A stretch of 64,000 nucleotides of DNA from Psychrobacter sp. Choline-02u-9 (GTDB lineage: Bacteria; Pseudomonadota; Gammaproteobacteria; Pseudomonadales; Moraxellaceae): positions 245,929 through 309,928 of the forward strand of contig NZ_PJBF01000058.1 in the NCBI RefSeq assembly GCF_002836505.1, read 5' to 3'. Position 1 is the stretch's first letter. Each line of letters opens with the position of its first letter. The position numbers and the translations under genes were made by a program. The notes beneath the pieces were generated by a model. The model made no database searches, had not been told where the DNA came from, and saw only the letters and a list, made by a program, of their open reading frames with translations. Positions 8,646 to 20,221 of this stretch are shown here, piece after piece.

Positions 8646-9587
8646 ATGAAAGCTGCAGAAAAATACCGCCGTGTTTTCGGCTCAATGAATCATCTAAAAG
8701 ACCAGTTATCATGGACGACGGGTCTCTCTAATATGGTAGAGTTTTTGGCATGGGAGCCGCAGCGTATTTTAGGTATTACTAAAAAGCAATACGTACGCCA
8801 AATCATTGAATGGGCGGCCCACCCAGAGTTAAAGGACAAAAATATAGAGGAGATTGAGCAATCAGTCATCAAAAAGCTCAATACAAAAATGAATGAAACT
8901 GAGCAGCTAGAGACGTATTCAACGCAAACGATGGGTATCTGTAATGCGAGAGAAGCCGTGCGCCGCGTAACGTTCTTTTCTGAAGACTATCTCAATAAAG
9001 AATTCGACATCTTTTTGAGTTTGTGCAGTGATGTTTATCTGAACTTATTTTATCAGCAATTTATTAGCTTTGAGCCGAGTGAGTCATGGTCGACACATGG
9101 TAATAGCGGCATGTTTGAAAACAGTACAGAGCTCAAAGCAATGTATATGGACAACCTAGCCTATAACCATCAGGGGAATGTATTGATAGCGAATGAGTTA
9201 AAACTCGCTGGTCGGAAAAACCCAGACCCAATCCTAAAGTATTGTTTGATGTATGAGCACTTATTAGAAAAAGGCTTTATCGATAAAGGGGCAAAATTTT
9301 TGCTGTTATTTATCGGTGGTGACGCGCTAAAGCAAAACAAGCAAACGCTCGTAGATCGGGAGCTGGCTCTATGTCATAAACGGCCAAGAAAGTATCAGCA
9401 TTTGCTAAGACCAGAGCTGTTAGAAATAGTCGATCACTTAGAAGTAGCAAGTATCTCTTGGTCAGCCTTCATCGAGTTTAATAATCGCTACTTAGCAGAA
9501 AATAGCGTCTGCCAAGTGGAGCAAAAACTATTACGAGGGTTCCATCAAAGCCTAGAATCAAAATCGTTTATGCACTTAGCAGTTTAA
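8646..9587 (+). CDS. hypothetical protein, unrecognised
   Basis: A 313-aa protein with no signal peptide, no membrane segment and no motif I recognise. It is rich in charged and aromatic residues and looks like a soluble, mainly helical protein (long stretches such as NIEEIEQSVIKKLNTKMNE). Codon use and base composition resemble its neighbours, so it seems a resident gene. It sits between a TauE/SafE permease and smc on the same strand, 51 bp after the former. Neither neighbour suggests a role. Confidence 0.75.
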   Translation: MKAAEKYRRVFGSMNHLKDQLSWTTGLSNMVEFLAWEPQRILGITKKQYVRQIIEWAAHPELKDKNIEEIEQSVIKKLNTKMNETEQLETYSTQTMGICNAREAVRRVTFFSEDYLNKEFDIFLSLCSDVYLNLFYQQFISFEPSESWSTHGNSGMFENSTELKAMYMDNLAYNHQGNVLIANELKLAGRKNPDPILKYCLMYEHLLEKGFIDKGAKFLLLFIGGDALKQNKQTLVDRELALCHKRPRKYQHLLRPELLEIVDHLEVASISWSAFIEFNNRYLAENSVCQVEQKLLRGFHQSLESKSFMHLAV

Positions 9588-9653
9588 CCCTAAAAACCCA
9601 CTACAATTTCAGGTAGAATAGCCGCCTGTTTTTGCTAAGTTTATTGACTCTTC

Positions 9654-12600
9654 ATGCGTTTAAAATCTCTAAAGCTGGCAGGCTTCAAATCCTTTGCCAA
9701 TCCAACCACTTTTACTTTTCGTCATGGTATCACCGCCATCGTCGGGCCGAACGGCTGTGGCAAATCCAATGTGATTGATGCTATCCGCTGGGTGCTGGGC
9801 GAAACCTCAGCCAAGCAGTTACGCGGCGGGGCGATGAGTGATGTTATCTTTGCTGGTACGCAGGATAAGACAGCAAAAAGTGTCGCCAGTGTTGAGCTGA
9901 CTTTTGAGCATACCCAAGATGAGCAGACTGGCATTCGCCACGAGTTTAACTTATACCAAGAGCTATCGGTTCGCCGTCAGGTAAATAAAGATGGCCGCTC
10001 AGATTATTTTATCAATGGTACGCGTTGCCGTCGCCGTGATGTGGTCGATGTGTTTTTAGGTACAGGGCTGGGTGCACGTAGCTATGCGGTGATTGAGCAA
10101 GGCATGATTGGGCGCATCGTTGAGTCTAGCCCCGTGCAGCTGCGTGAGTTTATCGAAGAGGCGGCAGGTGTCTCACGCTATCAGGTTCGCCGTGAAGAAA
10201 CGCAAAAGAAGTTAGAGAAAACAAAGGATAATCTAGCTCGCCTGCACGATATGCAAAGCGAATTACTACGCCAGCAGAAAACACTGTCTAAACAGGCAGC
10301 GAGCGCGCAGCGTTACGAAGAGTTGGCTTTAACACTAGCTGATATCGAGCAGCAGCTTGCTATTCAGCAGCTCTATCAAGCTAAGCAAACACATCAACAG
10401 CAAAAAATAGCGCATGAACGCAGTGCTAATGAGGTGTCGACACTACAAGCTGACTACGATACGCTCAAAGCTCAGCAAGACAAGCTTACTGCGCGTATCA
10501 ATCAAGAGCAATGGCTCAAAGACGATGCCCAAAGCGCTCATTATCAACAGCAGCTCGGCTATCAACAAGCGGAACATAAGCTAAGTGATGCTAAGTCACA
10601 GCTAGCTACTATTGAGCAGCAACTGTTTGGCTTGGCTCAGCAGCGTGCGCAATCACTCGCTGATATCGAACGGCTCAACGCTGAACAAGCTGAGCAGAAT
10701 CAAGCGCTAGAAACGCTACGTCCGCAGCTGACTGAGCTGACAGATAAGCGCGATAACTATAAGCGCAATGAGCAGCCACTACAACGCGCGTGGCATGACG
10801 CGCAAAACAATCTGTCACGCTTACAAGATAAAAACCGTTCGCTTGAGCAGCAGCAAGCTATTAACGCTCAAGCACAGAAACGCCATCAGCAAAGCGATGA
10901 TAAATGGCAACGCCGCGAGCAAAACTGGCAAAACCTGTGGCAGCAATTACAGCAGTCTATAGCGCCATCTGCATCTGACAGTGCTGATGTGAGTAAGACG
11001 AATAATGTACAAAATCTCAGTCAAATGCTAGGACAGCAAGTCACTGAGCTAAACACGCAGTTGCAGCAGGTTGAGCGTCAACGCGAAGCCGTCGATGAAC
11101 GCTTGTCTGAGATACAACCGCAAGCGCACAGCTTGCAGCAGAGACTAAACGCACAGCAGAGCAAGCTGAGCGATAATGAAAAGCGTCATGCGCTGCTGGC
11201 AGGCGAATACGATACACTGCATCAAATACTGCATCCGAAATCGACACAACAGCAATCAGCAAAGTCGAAAGTTACCGCGACAGATAATGTAGATAGCGAT
11301 GGCACACATCATCAGCCGATAGCTATTGCAACGCTACGTGAGCAAATTGAGCTAAGTGCGAAGGGGCAGGAGTATGCACCGCTACTGGATAATATCCTAG
11401 CATTGTGGCTAGATAGCCATGTGCTGGTTACTAACCAACAAGCGAATCAACAAGCTAATCAAATCAAGCAATCAAGCGTTAATAATGCTACTGGCATTTC
11501 TCAAAGAGCCGATAGCTTGTGGCAGGCGCTTGAGCATGACGTTGCAGATTTACTGACTTATCAAACAGCACAAAATACGCCTGCCAGTGCAAAAGATAAA
11601 ACTCTAGTAGAAACAAGTCATAGCTTATGGTTACCTACTGCGCAAAATGATATTAGTGACCATAAATTTGTCAGCGAATTGTCAGATAGTTTAACTGATA
11701 GAGTATTGCCGGTATCGCAGTTGATTACTCAGCCGCTACTCTCGCTATGGCAGCAGTGCTATATATATACGGCGCAATTTGAGACCAGTCAGCAGCATGA
11801 AATTGATACACTTACCGATGTTCTAAAGTCATTACCATCGTCCGCTGTTTTGCTTACCGTAGATGGTTGGCTGATCAGTCGTCATGGAACGATTAATTTA
11901 AGCAAATTCGCTGGTGCACAGGATGAGCAAAACGATAGCAATAGCCAATTCCTCACGCAGCGCCTGCAACAGCGTACGCGTCTACAAGCATTAGAAGACT
12001 TGCTTGATGAGTTTGAAACCAAAATACAAGATCAGCGAAAATCTATTGCAAAAAATCAGCGCGATTATGATGCGTTGTTAGTTAGCTTAGAAGAAACGCG
12101 CGCGCAAGTTGAGCAGTTAACCCGTGATAAGCATCAATACCAGCAGCAACTGACGACCGAGCGAGCCAATGCCGAGCGTTTACAAGCAGATAGCCAACGC
12201 CTGAACGCTGATAAAGCAACGCTTGAGCAAGAAAAGCAAGAACTGGCGCAAGAGCAACAAACCCTTGAGCAAGAACAGCAGCACATTGAAGGCGAGATCG
12301 CTACGCTAACGCCGCAAATAGTAGAAGCACGAGCGACAACTCAGCAACTGCAAGCTGAGCGCAGCGAGCTAAACCGCGCGCGTCAAGCTGATGATGACGC
12401 TTGGCAAGCATTGCAGCTTCGTATTCAACAAAGCGAGATGCGTTTAGAGCATAGCGTGAGTAGTCTTGCGCGGGCAACTGCGCAACATGATAAATCGCTA
12501 CAAAGCGAACAAAGTCTAAAAGCGCGTCATGAGCAGCAGCAAAGTAAACTGCCAGCCTTGCAAGAAGCGTTACAAATTGCACAGACAGCACGCGATGAGC

Positions 12601-13610
12601 AGCAGACATTATTGACGACGCGCGAAACCGCATTGAACGTGCTTAAACAAGAGTATAGTCAGCAGCAGGTCGAGCTAGATACGCTGCAAAATACTCTGCA
12701 AACGCAGCAAAGCGAGCTTGCCCGTCATGCTACTGAATTGGCACTGAGTGCGGCGCGCTTGGAAGATGCTAGCGCGCACACGCAGAGCGCTTTAGATGCC
12801 TACTATTGTGTAAGTCATAAATATAAAGCGCAAGCAGAGCAACCGCAACAAAGCATGAGCGTCTCAAAATTATTAGCAGATTTTATTGCCCATGATCGCC
12901 GTGTACGCCCAGATAAAATCGCAGAATTAGAATCTGAGCGTAATAAGCTTGAAAAGCAACTAAGCAAAATAGGCGCAGTCAATCTTGCCGCAGTGGCAGA
13001 GCTTGCGGAAGTTAATGAGCGTTTAGAGCCACTTGCGCAGCAAACAGCCGATATTGCTGCCAGTATGCAGACGTTGACCGAGGCGATTGCTTCTATTGAT
13101 GAGACCACCAAAACGCTATTTATGCAGACGCTTGATGCGGTCAATAACGAGCTTGCCAATTTGTTTGCCAAAGTCTTTGGCGGTGGACAAGCTAGCCTGA
13201 CGTTGAACACTGACGAGATGCCAGCCAATACGCCAAAGACTGAACAATGGCGGGCAGGGCTTACCTTAATGGCGCAGCCGAAGGGCAAACGCAACAGTCG
13301 CTTAGCGGTATTATCGGGCGGTGAAAAAACCCTTACCGCGCTGAGTTTGATTTTTGCGATATTTAAGCAGCATCCTGCACCGTTCTGTGTGCTTGATGAG
13401 GTCGATGCACCGCTTGATGATGCCAACGTCGCGCGCTTTACCAGTCTCATTCATGAGTTAGCAGATGATTTGCAATTTATTTTTATCAGCCATAATAAAT
13501 TGACGATGCAAATTGCTGATGAGCTAAAAGGTATTACCATGCCAAGTGCAGGCATTTCTACACTAGTCAGTGTGTCGCTTGATGAAGCTGCGCGTTACGT
13601 AGAGAGCTAA
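9654..13610 (+). CDS. smc: chromosome segregation protein SMC
   Basis: ATPase of the condensin-like SMC complex that compacts and segregates the chromosome. The head is formed by the Walker A GPNGCGKSN (31-39) near the N-terminus and, near the C-terminus, the LSGGEKTLTAL signature (from about 1220) and Walker B FCVLDEVDAPL (from about 1244). Between them lie two long coiled coils, very rich in Gln, and a hinge region around 540-750. At 1318 aa it is longer than the usual 1150-1200 aa, with low-complexity Ser/Thr/Asn/Gln stretches in the middle. scpA and scpB are not in the window. Confidence 0.95.
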   Translation: MRLKSLKLAGFKSFANPTTFTFRHGITAIVGPNGCGKSNVIDAIRWVLGETSAKQLRGGAMSDVIFAGTQDKTAKSVASVELTFEHTQDEQTGIRHEFNLYQELSVRRQVNKDGRSDYFINGTRCRRRDVVDVFLGTGLGARSYAVIEQGMIGRIVESSPVQLREFIEEAAGVSRYQVRREETQKKLEKTKDNLARLHDMQSELLRQQKTLSKQAASAQRYEELALTLADIEQQLAIQQLYQAKQTHQQQKIAHERSANEVSTLQADYDTLKAQQDKLTARINQEQWLKDDAQSAHYQQQLGYQQAEHKLSDAKSQLATIEQQLFGLAQQRAQSLADIERLNAEQAEQNQALETLRPQLTELTDKRDNYKRNEQPLQRAWHDAQNNLSRLQDKNRSLEQQQAINAQAQKRHQQSDDKWQRREQNWQNLWQQLQQSIAPSASDSADVSKTNNVQNLSQMLGQQVTELNTQLQQVERQREAVDERLSEIQPQAHSLQQRLNAQQSKLSDNEKRHALLAGEYDTLHQILHPKSTQQQSAKSKVTATDNVDSDGTHHQPIAIATLREQIELSAKGQEYAPLLDNILALWLDSHVLVTNQQANQQANQIKQSSVNNATGISQRADSLWQALEHDVADLLTYQTAQNTPASAKDKTLVETSHSLWLPTAQNDISDHKFVSELSDSLTDRVLPVSQLITQPLLSLWQQCYIYTAQFETSQQHEIDTLTDVLKSLPSSAVLLTVDGWLISRHGTINLSKFAGAQDEQNDSNSQFLTQRLQQRTRLQALEDLLDEFETKIQDQRKSIAKNQRDYDALLVSLEETRAQVEQLTRDKHQYQQQLTTERANAERLQADSQRLNADKATLEQEKQELAQEQQTLEQEQQHIEGEIATLTPQIVEARATTQQLQAERSELNRARQADDDAWQALQLRIQQSEMRLEHSVSSLARATAQHDKSLQSEQSLKARHEQQQSKLPALQEALQIAQTARDEQQTLLTTRETALNVLKQEYSQQQVELDTLQNTLQTQQSELARHATELALSAARLEDASAHTQSALDAYYCVSHKYKAQAEQPQQSMSVSKLLADFIAHDRRVRPDKIAELESERNKLEKQLSKIGAVNLAAVAELAEVNERLEPLAQQTADIAASMQTLTEAIASIDETTKTLFMQTLDAVNNELANLFAKVFGGGQASLTLNTDEMPANTPKTEQWRAGLTLMAQPKGKRNSRLAVLSGGEKTLTALSLIFAIFKQHPAPFCVLDEVDAPLDDANVARFTSLIHELADDLQFIFISHNKLTMQIADELKGITMPSAGISTLVSVSLDEAARYVES

Positions 13611-13825
13611 GCGTGAAATAGTCGACATTAAAAGTGCTATGAGAATCAGCGCGATGCAAATATAATCAATCAATTGGCATAAATGCAAATAAGCTTGACC
13701 TCAGTCCAGCATACTGGTTATAAAGTACACAATGTGGTGACGATATAGGTCAGCCATGCTAGAATATTGCCATTTATGCTCGTTTGTGTATTCCCTTTTG
13801 TTATATATACTAGGATGTATTTATC

Positions 13826-14842
13826 ATGACCGTTATTCAGTTTATATTGATTGCCATTGCCGCGTTTATCGTGCTCGCAGGGCTGTTTATGGTCATTCGT
13901 AGCTTTAAGCGCCGCGGTGCTACCGAAGCTGCTGCGGTCAATTATGATAAAAATGGTATTCCCATCATACCGCGTCACGAGCGCAATATCGTCGATCAGC
14001 CAGATCTTGATGATACAGTCGCAGGCGAGACGAGCATCGGTCCTGACCGTAGTTACTTAGATGCTGTGGTTGAAGAAGAGCCATTGACGCAAGCGCATAC
14101 CAATGTTGATGCGCAACTAACGGCTGAGCGTGACCATGTAGCAACTGACGACGATGACGTCATCGATGAAGCAGACTACGCGCGCTGGCAAGAAGAGCAG
14201 CGCCGTGCCGATAGTGCTGAGTTTGTAGAAGTCGCAGATCAGATGCATATCGAGCAAGAGCCTGATGCATTCTCTAGCCTAATGTCAGCGACTGATAGCC
14301 TGATGCCAACCATCGATACGGCAGAAGAGCCAAGCTTCGATGACAACAGCCCGATATTGGATCAGCATCTATCAGAGTCAGGTGATGATGCGCAAAACGG
14401 TCCATTGATTAATGCCAAAGACAATATCAATATCACCATCTTGCCGCACCAATATCGCGATCGTCCAGCGGCGATTATCCGTGGTCGTGACCTGCTAGCG
14501 TTGATTGATAAATACGGTCTACGCTATGGCGCGATGAATATGTTCCATCGTTATGAGCAAAAAGACGGCACGGGTATGTTGTGGTTTAGCATGATGGGCA
14601 TCACTGATAGTGGTATCGCGCCATTTGATCCGCATAGTGTCGCGACCAATACCTATAACGGTGTCGTCGTGTTCTTGTCATTGCCGCATCCACAAGCTGT
14701 GCGCAGCTTTGATAGTATGATGAGCATTGCTTATATGATGGCGAGCGATCTGGACGCGATTATGCTTGATGAAGAGAACGAACCAATCACGCCTGAATAC
14801 AAACAGCAACTACGTAACCAAGTTCGTGATTATGAGGGTTAG
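13826..14842 (+). CDS. zipA: cell division protein ZipA
   Basis: Anchors FtsZ polymers to the inner membrane at the division site. The 338-aa protein has the expected layout: one N-terminal membrane segment (about residues 4-25, IQFILIAIAAFIVLAGLFMV) followed by a basic RSFKRRG, a long acidic linker (about 40-200), and a C-terminal FtsZ-binding domain (about 205-335) including the AIIRGRDLLALIDKYGL region. smc-zipA-ligA is a conserved order in gammaproteobacteria, which supports the call because ZipA diverges fast. A terminator follows at 14896. Confidence 0.9.
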   Translation: MTVIQFILIAIAAFIVLAGLFMVIRSFKRRGATEAAAVNYDKNGIPIIPRHERNIVDQPDLDDTVAGETSIGPDRSYLDAVVEEEPLTQAHTNVDAQLTAERDHVATDDDDVIDEADYARWQEEQRRADSAEFVEVADQMHIEQEPDAFSSLMSATDSLMPTIDTAEEPSFDDNSPILDQHLSESGDDAQNGPLINAKDNINITILPHQYRDRPAAIIRGRDLLALIDKYGLRYGAMNMFHRYEQKDGTGMLWFSMMGITDSGIAPFDPHSVATNTYNGVVVFLSLPHPQAVRSFDSMMSIAYMMASDLDAIMLDEENEPITPEYKQQLRNQVRDYEG

Positions 14843-14895
14843 CAGCGCGAAGGCTAAGCTACAAAAGTTAAAAGCTGCTTAATAGCAGAAATCAT

Positions 14896-14935
14896 AAAAA
14901 GGGCAAATAGCGATTAACGTTATTTGCCTTTTTTA
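14896..14935 (+). terminator. rho-independent terminator after zipA
   Basis: Stem GGCAAATAGCG / CGTTATTTGCC with loop ATTAA, followed by a T-run; the upstream A-run may let it work in both directions. Confidence 0.8.
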
Positions 14936-15014
14936 TTGGGCTATAGTTTCCGCAAAGTGCTAACCATAGTAGACTGAGCAAGCCTGACATGGTATTTGAT
15001 TTATATAGGATTGA

Positions 15015-17204
<2,190 letters not shown>

Positions 17205-17207
17205 GGT

Positions 17208-18551
17208 ATGAATATGGATGATTTTAAAAAACTAAAATTAAGTAACACTGATATAGAAGAAATAGAAGGACTATTGCAAGTTACACGCGAAAATCCTAGC
17301 GGTGAAGTTTATGCTAAAGCACAGACTGTAATTGGGGGGTTATTATTAAAAAATAAATATAATCAAGAGGCTATTAATTATTGGAATAGTATAAAGTTAG
17401 CTGATAGCGCAGAATTATATGCTAAAGCAAAGTTTAATATTGGCTTAGAGTATAAAAAGAAAAACTTATATCAGCGGGCAATAGAGAATTTTGAAGAGAT
17501 AAATCAAGAATATAGTAAACTATATTTTTCGGCGGCTTCTTATCAAAAAGGAATTATACTTAATTATATTTATAATAATTTTGAAGATGCTTTGAAACTA
17601 TGGAATAACATAAAAATAGAAGATACTAAAGAAGGATTTGCGGCTGCTCAATACCATATAGCTAAAGTATATGAAACAAAAAAAGATAATTATATAAAGG
17701 CATTAGAGTATCTTAATAAAGTAAATAAAGATGATTTCTTAAATTTTTATAATTTAGCAGTTTTAAATATAGCTAATATAAAAGCGTACAAATTTAATGA
17801 ATATAAAGAAGCAATTATTGTATTAAGTACCCTTAGTGAGAGAACAGAAGATGATATACGTATCAAAGCAGATTACTTATTAGGAAAATTGCACTTTGAA
17901 TTAGAGAAATATGAAGAAGCAGAAAAGTATTTTCAACTATCAAAGAAAGGAATTCCTTATGAGTCTTTATGTTTCATAAGTATTTGTAGATTATTGATGA
18001 ACGAGGATACTTTAAGCTTTGGAGTCAAGTTGACTGAGCTATTTTGCTATACAAGAGACATCATAACTTTGTTGAAAATCGAGTTTGACACTAAAGTAAA
18101 TAATTTAAAGTCATTAGAACGAAAGTTAGCACATTATACAAGTACGGATACTTGTAATAAGTTAATGAATGATAGCCTTGAAGAAACTTCACCAAGCAGC
18201 TTTCGGTTAAATACGATTAGTAACGTTAATGACCCAAGTGAAGGACAGGTTCTGCGCAGATATTTAAGTAATTACGACCAAGAATCTCCTTACAATTTAA
18301 AATTAGATGATAATTTGCATGCCTTTATTGGCTGTTTTACTTTTAATCACGATAGCCTCAATCAATTTAGATTATACGGAAAAACAGATGATAAGGAAGC
18401 TTCAGGTCTTAGCTTAGTCTTTTCCAAAAGATTTTTTCAAACTGAGGAAGATTTAAGTTACGAGGAGATATTATCTTCTCAAATTAATAATAAAGGAGAG
18501 AGTTTCAGTACCAAGGATATAGATAGTGAAACTATAGTCAAGTCTATATAA
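17208..18551 (+). pseudogene. TPR-DUF2971 protein, 5' part truncated by a mobile repeat
   Basis: 447-codon 5' fragment of a gene interrupted by the element at 18533. Residues about 20-265 are tandem tetratricopeptide/Sel1-like helical repeats (AYKALEYLNK-like units with Tyr/Ala/Leu spacing). From about 300 a DUF2971 domain begins: LAHYTSTDT, then ISNVNDPSEGQ, then a GCFTFNHDSLNQFRLYGK stretch. The frame ends five codons into the inserted repeat at TAA. Removing 18535-18639 (105 bp) joins it in frame to the rest at 18640-19172, giving a 619-aa protein. Composition is strikingly AT-rich against ligA, so it was probably acquired. The start ATG follows a GGGGAGTAGGGT ribosome site at the ligA end. 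Function unknown. Confidence 0.85.
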
Positions 18552-18639
18552 ATCCGCTACATCGTCATCCTCGCTAAGCATACTAATGTATAACTTGCAC
18601 TCGGTTTCCTTGTATCGAAATTATATTGAACTGACTATA
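18533..18639. mobile_element. 107-bp TA-type miniature element (copy 3) inserted in the DUF2971 gene
   Basis: Bounded by TATAGTCA at the left and TGACTATA at the right, perfect inverted repeats whose outer TA pairs fit a TA target duplication, as made by Tc1/mariner (IS630-type) transposases. It carries no gene, so it must be non-autonomous. It is identical to the copy at 19970-20076 except at one position (18612, G versus T), implying recent movement or conversion. It supplies an in-frame TAA at 18549 that truncates the host gene. Confidence 0.85.
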
Positions 18640-19172
18640 GTAGATTTAAAGCTATAAGATGTATTTATATAGACCCGAAATCTGGGTTTGTTCAGATAGC
18701 TCATCGCAGTCGAATTACTTTTTATCGTGAATTTGAAGAAAAAGATAGTCCTGAACAAAAGTGGGTGGACTATAAAAAGATAATTGATGATAAAAATGAT
18801 AAAATTTCGAAGTTATTAGAATCCTTAAGAAAATGTTATAAAAATACAAAGCAAAACTTTAGGGAATATTATATAGAAAATTTAGAGCTAGTCGAAGAGA
18901 TATTGCTGCCTTTAAATTATATTATAAAGCATTCAGCCTTTCAGGAAGAGCAGGAATGTCGAATGATATACATAACATCGCTTAAAGACCCAAAAGTTCA
19001 AATGAGTTTTGGGAAGTTTCTATATGTTAATTATGAAATAAATGTAAAAGATAACTTAGATAAAATATATATCGCTCCTGCTGCTGGTCAATTTCAGCCC
19101 TACTTAGCAAAGTTACTTTGTGACACCGAAGTTAAAATCGAACTCTCAAATAACCCTTACCGTCAAACTTAA
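18640..19172 (+). pseudogene. TPR-DUF2971 protein, 3' part cut off by the repeat
   Basis: Remainder of the interrupted gene, open in frame 3 from the element's right edge to TAA at 19170. It begins SRFKAIRCIYIDPKSGF when joined to the upstream half, then FREFEEKDSPEQKW, and ends with the HSAFQEEQECRMIYI segment typical of DUF2971 C-termini (an acidic EEQECR followed by hydrophobic strands). The first usable start after the element is a GTG at 18765 without a clear ribosome site, so independent translation is doubtful. Composition is as AT-rich as the 5' part. A hairpin follows at 19181. Confidence 0.8.
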
Positions 19173-19180
19173 TTTCTTTG

Positions 19181-19215
19181 ATAGCGTGTGTTGTATAAAT
19201 CAGAACACACGCTAT
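19181..19215. terminator. hairpin between converging genes, probable terminator
   Basis: ATAGCGTGTGTT and AACACACGCTAT form a perfect 12-bp stem with an 11-base loop, between the interrupted DUF2971 gene (+) and a lipoprotein gene (-). The T-run is weak on both sides, so efficiency is uncertain. Confidence 0.55.
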
Positions 19216-19221
19216 TAAACT

Positions 19222-19758
19222 CTACTCCACCATCTGACCATGTGCCTTCACATCACCTTTCTTACCATCTGGCTGAATCACGATAGGTAGTACCAGTCCT
19301 TTGGCAAAGTCATCAGACAGCACATAATCATAGCGGCTGGCAGCGACATCGGGCGTGGTATGAATGATAAGCGTCATCTCATTGCCATCGGTTAACTCGT
19401 GTGAGACATAGGTTTCGCTCAGCTGATCTAATGCTTTCGATAGTGCTTCGTTGCTTGCCATGCTCACTGTTAGATTATGCTGAGCAGTCGCAGCGTCCAC
19501 TTTAAAGTAATCTGCATAGTCTCGGACGTTTTGACTATCGATGGCAAACGGATACTTATAATTGGTAGGGTCAGCAGGCTTTGCACCGCTATCTACCAGT
19601 GACCAGTCGATGGTGTCGGCTGCTGGTGCGGATGGATCTGCTGCTGTCTCCGCAGTTTGCTCAGTGGCATCGACAGAATCGGTAGCGTTATCGCAGCCTG
19701 TCAGCGCCCACATGCTTGCCGTTGCAATTACCATCATACTTATCAGACGCTTCGCCAT
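19222..19758 (-). CDS. putative lipoprotein, unknown function
   Basis: A 178-aa protein with a lipoprotein signal peptide: basic MAKR, hydrophobic LISMMVIATASMWA and lipobox ALTGC. An Asp/Ala/Thr-rich linker follows the cysteine, then a folded domain with no motif I recognise. The frame is open from an upstream ATG at 19785, but the start at 19758 is preferred because AAGGGTAACT lies just upstream and it gives a standard signal peptide. Probably anchored in the outer or inner membrane and exposed to the periplasm. Confidence 0.75.
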   Translation of the reverse strand: MAKRLISMMVIATASMWALTGCDNATDSVDATEQTAETAADPSAPAADTIDWSLVDSGAKPADPTNYKYPFAIDSQNVRDYADYFKVDAATAQHNLTVSMASNEALSKALDQLSETYVSHELTDGNEMTLIIHTTPDVAASRYDYVLSDDFAKGLVLPIVIQPDGKKGDVKAHGQMVE

Positions 19759-19863
19759 CGAGTTACCCTTTTGATTGTTGGTCATGATTGATTTGCTCTA
19801 CCTGCTATTTTGACAGCTTTCTTTATGCTTCTCTAGCGAAATACATCAGATGGTAAGTTTTGA

Positions 19864-19971
19864 TATAGTCTAATCCTCTATAAAAGAATGACAACGTTAA
19901 CCTCGCTTAAAGTATCACAGTTACAACTGCACTCGGCTGCCTTGTACTACTTTTAAATTGAATCAACTATA
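19864..19971. repeat. TA-type miniature element (copy 4), left half of a tandem pair
   Basis: TATAGTCTAATCC at the left and GAATCAACTATA at the right are inverted partners. The core ACAACGTTAACCTCGCTTAA and CTCGGCTGCCTTGTAC match copies 2 and 6. Its right-hand TA is also the left-hand TA of copy 5, so one element landed at the edge of the other. Confidence 0.75.
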
Positions 19972-20076
19972 TAGTCAAGTCTATATAAATCCGCTACATC
20001 GTCATCCTCGCTAAGCATACTAATGTATAACTTGCACTCGGTTTCCTTTTATCGAAATTATATTGAACTGACTATA
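19970..20076. mobile_element. 107-bp TA-type miniature element (copy 5), right half of a tandem pair
   Basis: Same 107 bp as the element at 18533 apart from one base (CCTTTTATCG here against CCTTGTATCG). It has perfect TATAGTCA/TGACTATA ends and shares its left TA with copy 4. It lies in the gap between two minus-strand lipoprotein genes and breaks no reading frame. Confidence 0.82.
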
Positions 20077-20139
20077 CAACCGTCTATTTGGAACTGTTTT
20101 TTATAGCCATTTCTATAAAAACATCAAACGAACACGCAT

Positions 20140-20173
20140 AAAAAAGCAGCCATCATATAATGACTGCTTTTTG
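20140..20173 (-). terminator. rho-independent terminator downstream of the MliC-like gene
   Basis: Stem AAAAGCAG-CAT / ATG-CTGCTTTT with A- and T-runs on the two sides, 50 bp past the stop of the minus-strand gene at 20222; could work in both directions. Confidence 0.75.
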
Positions 20174-20221
20174 TCTATTACGACTATTTGTCTATTACGA
20201 TATGAGCGTATCTCTAACTGA

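Noticed and set aside
12301..13450. Long minus-strand open frames within smc
   Set aside because: They mirror the coding frame of smc, have low-complexity Ala/Ser/Leu composition, and lack ribosome sites.
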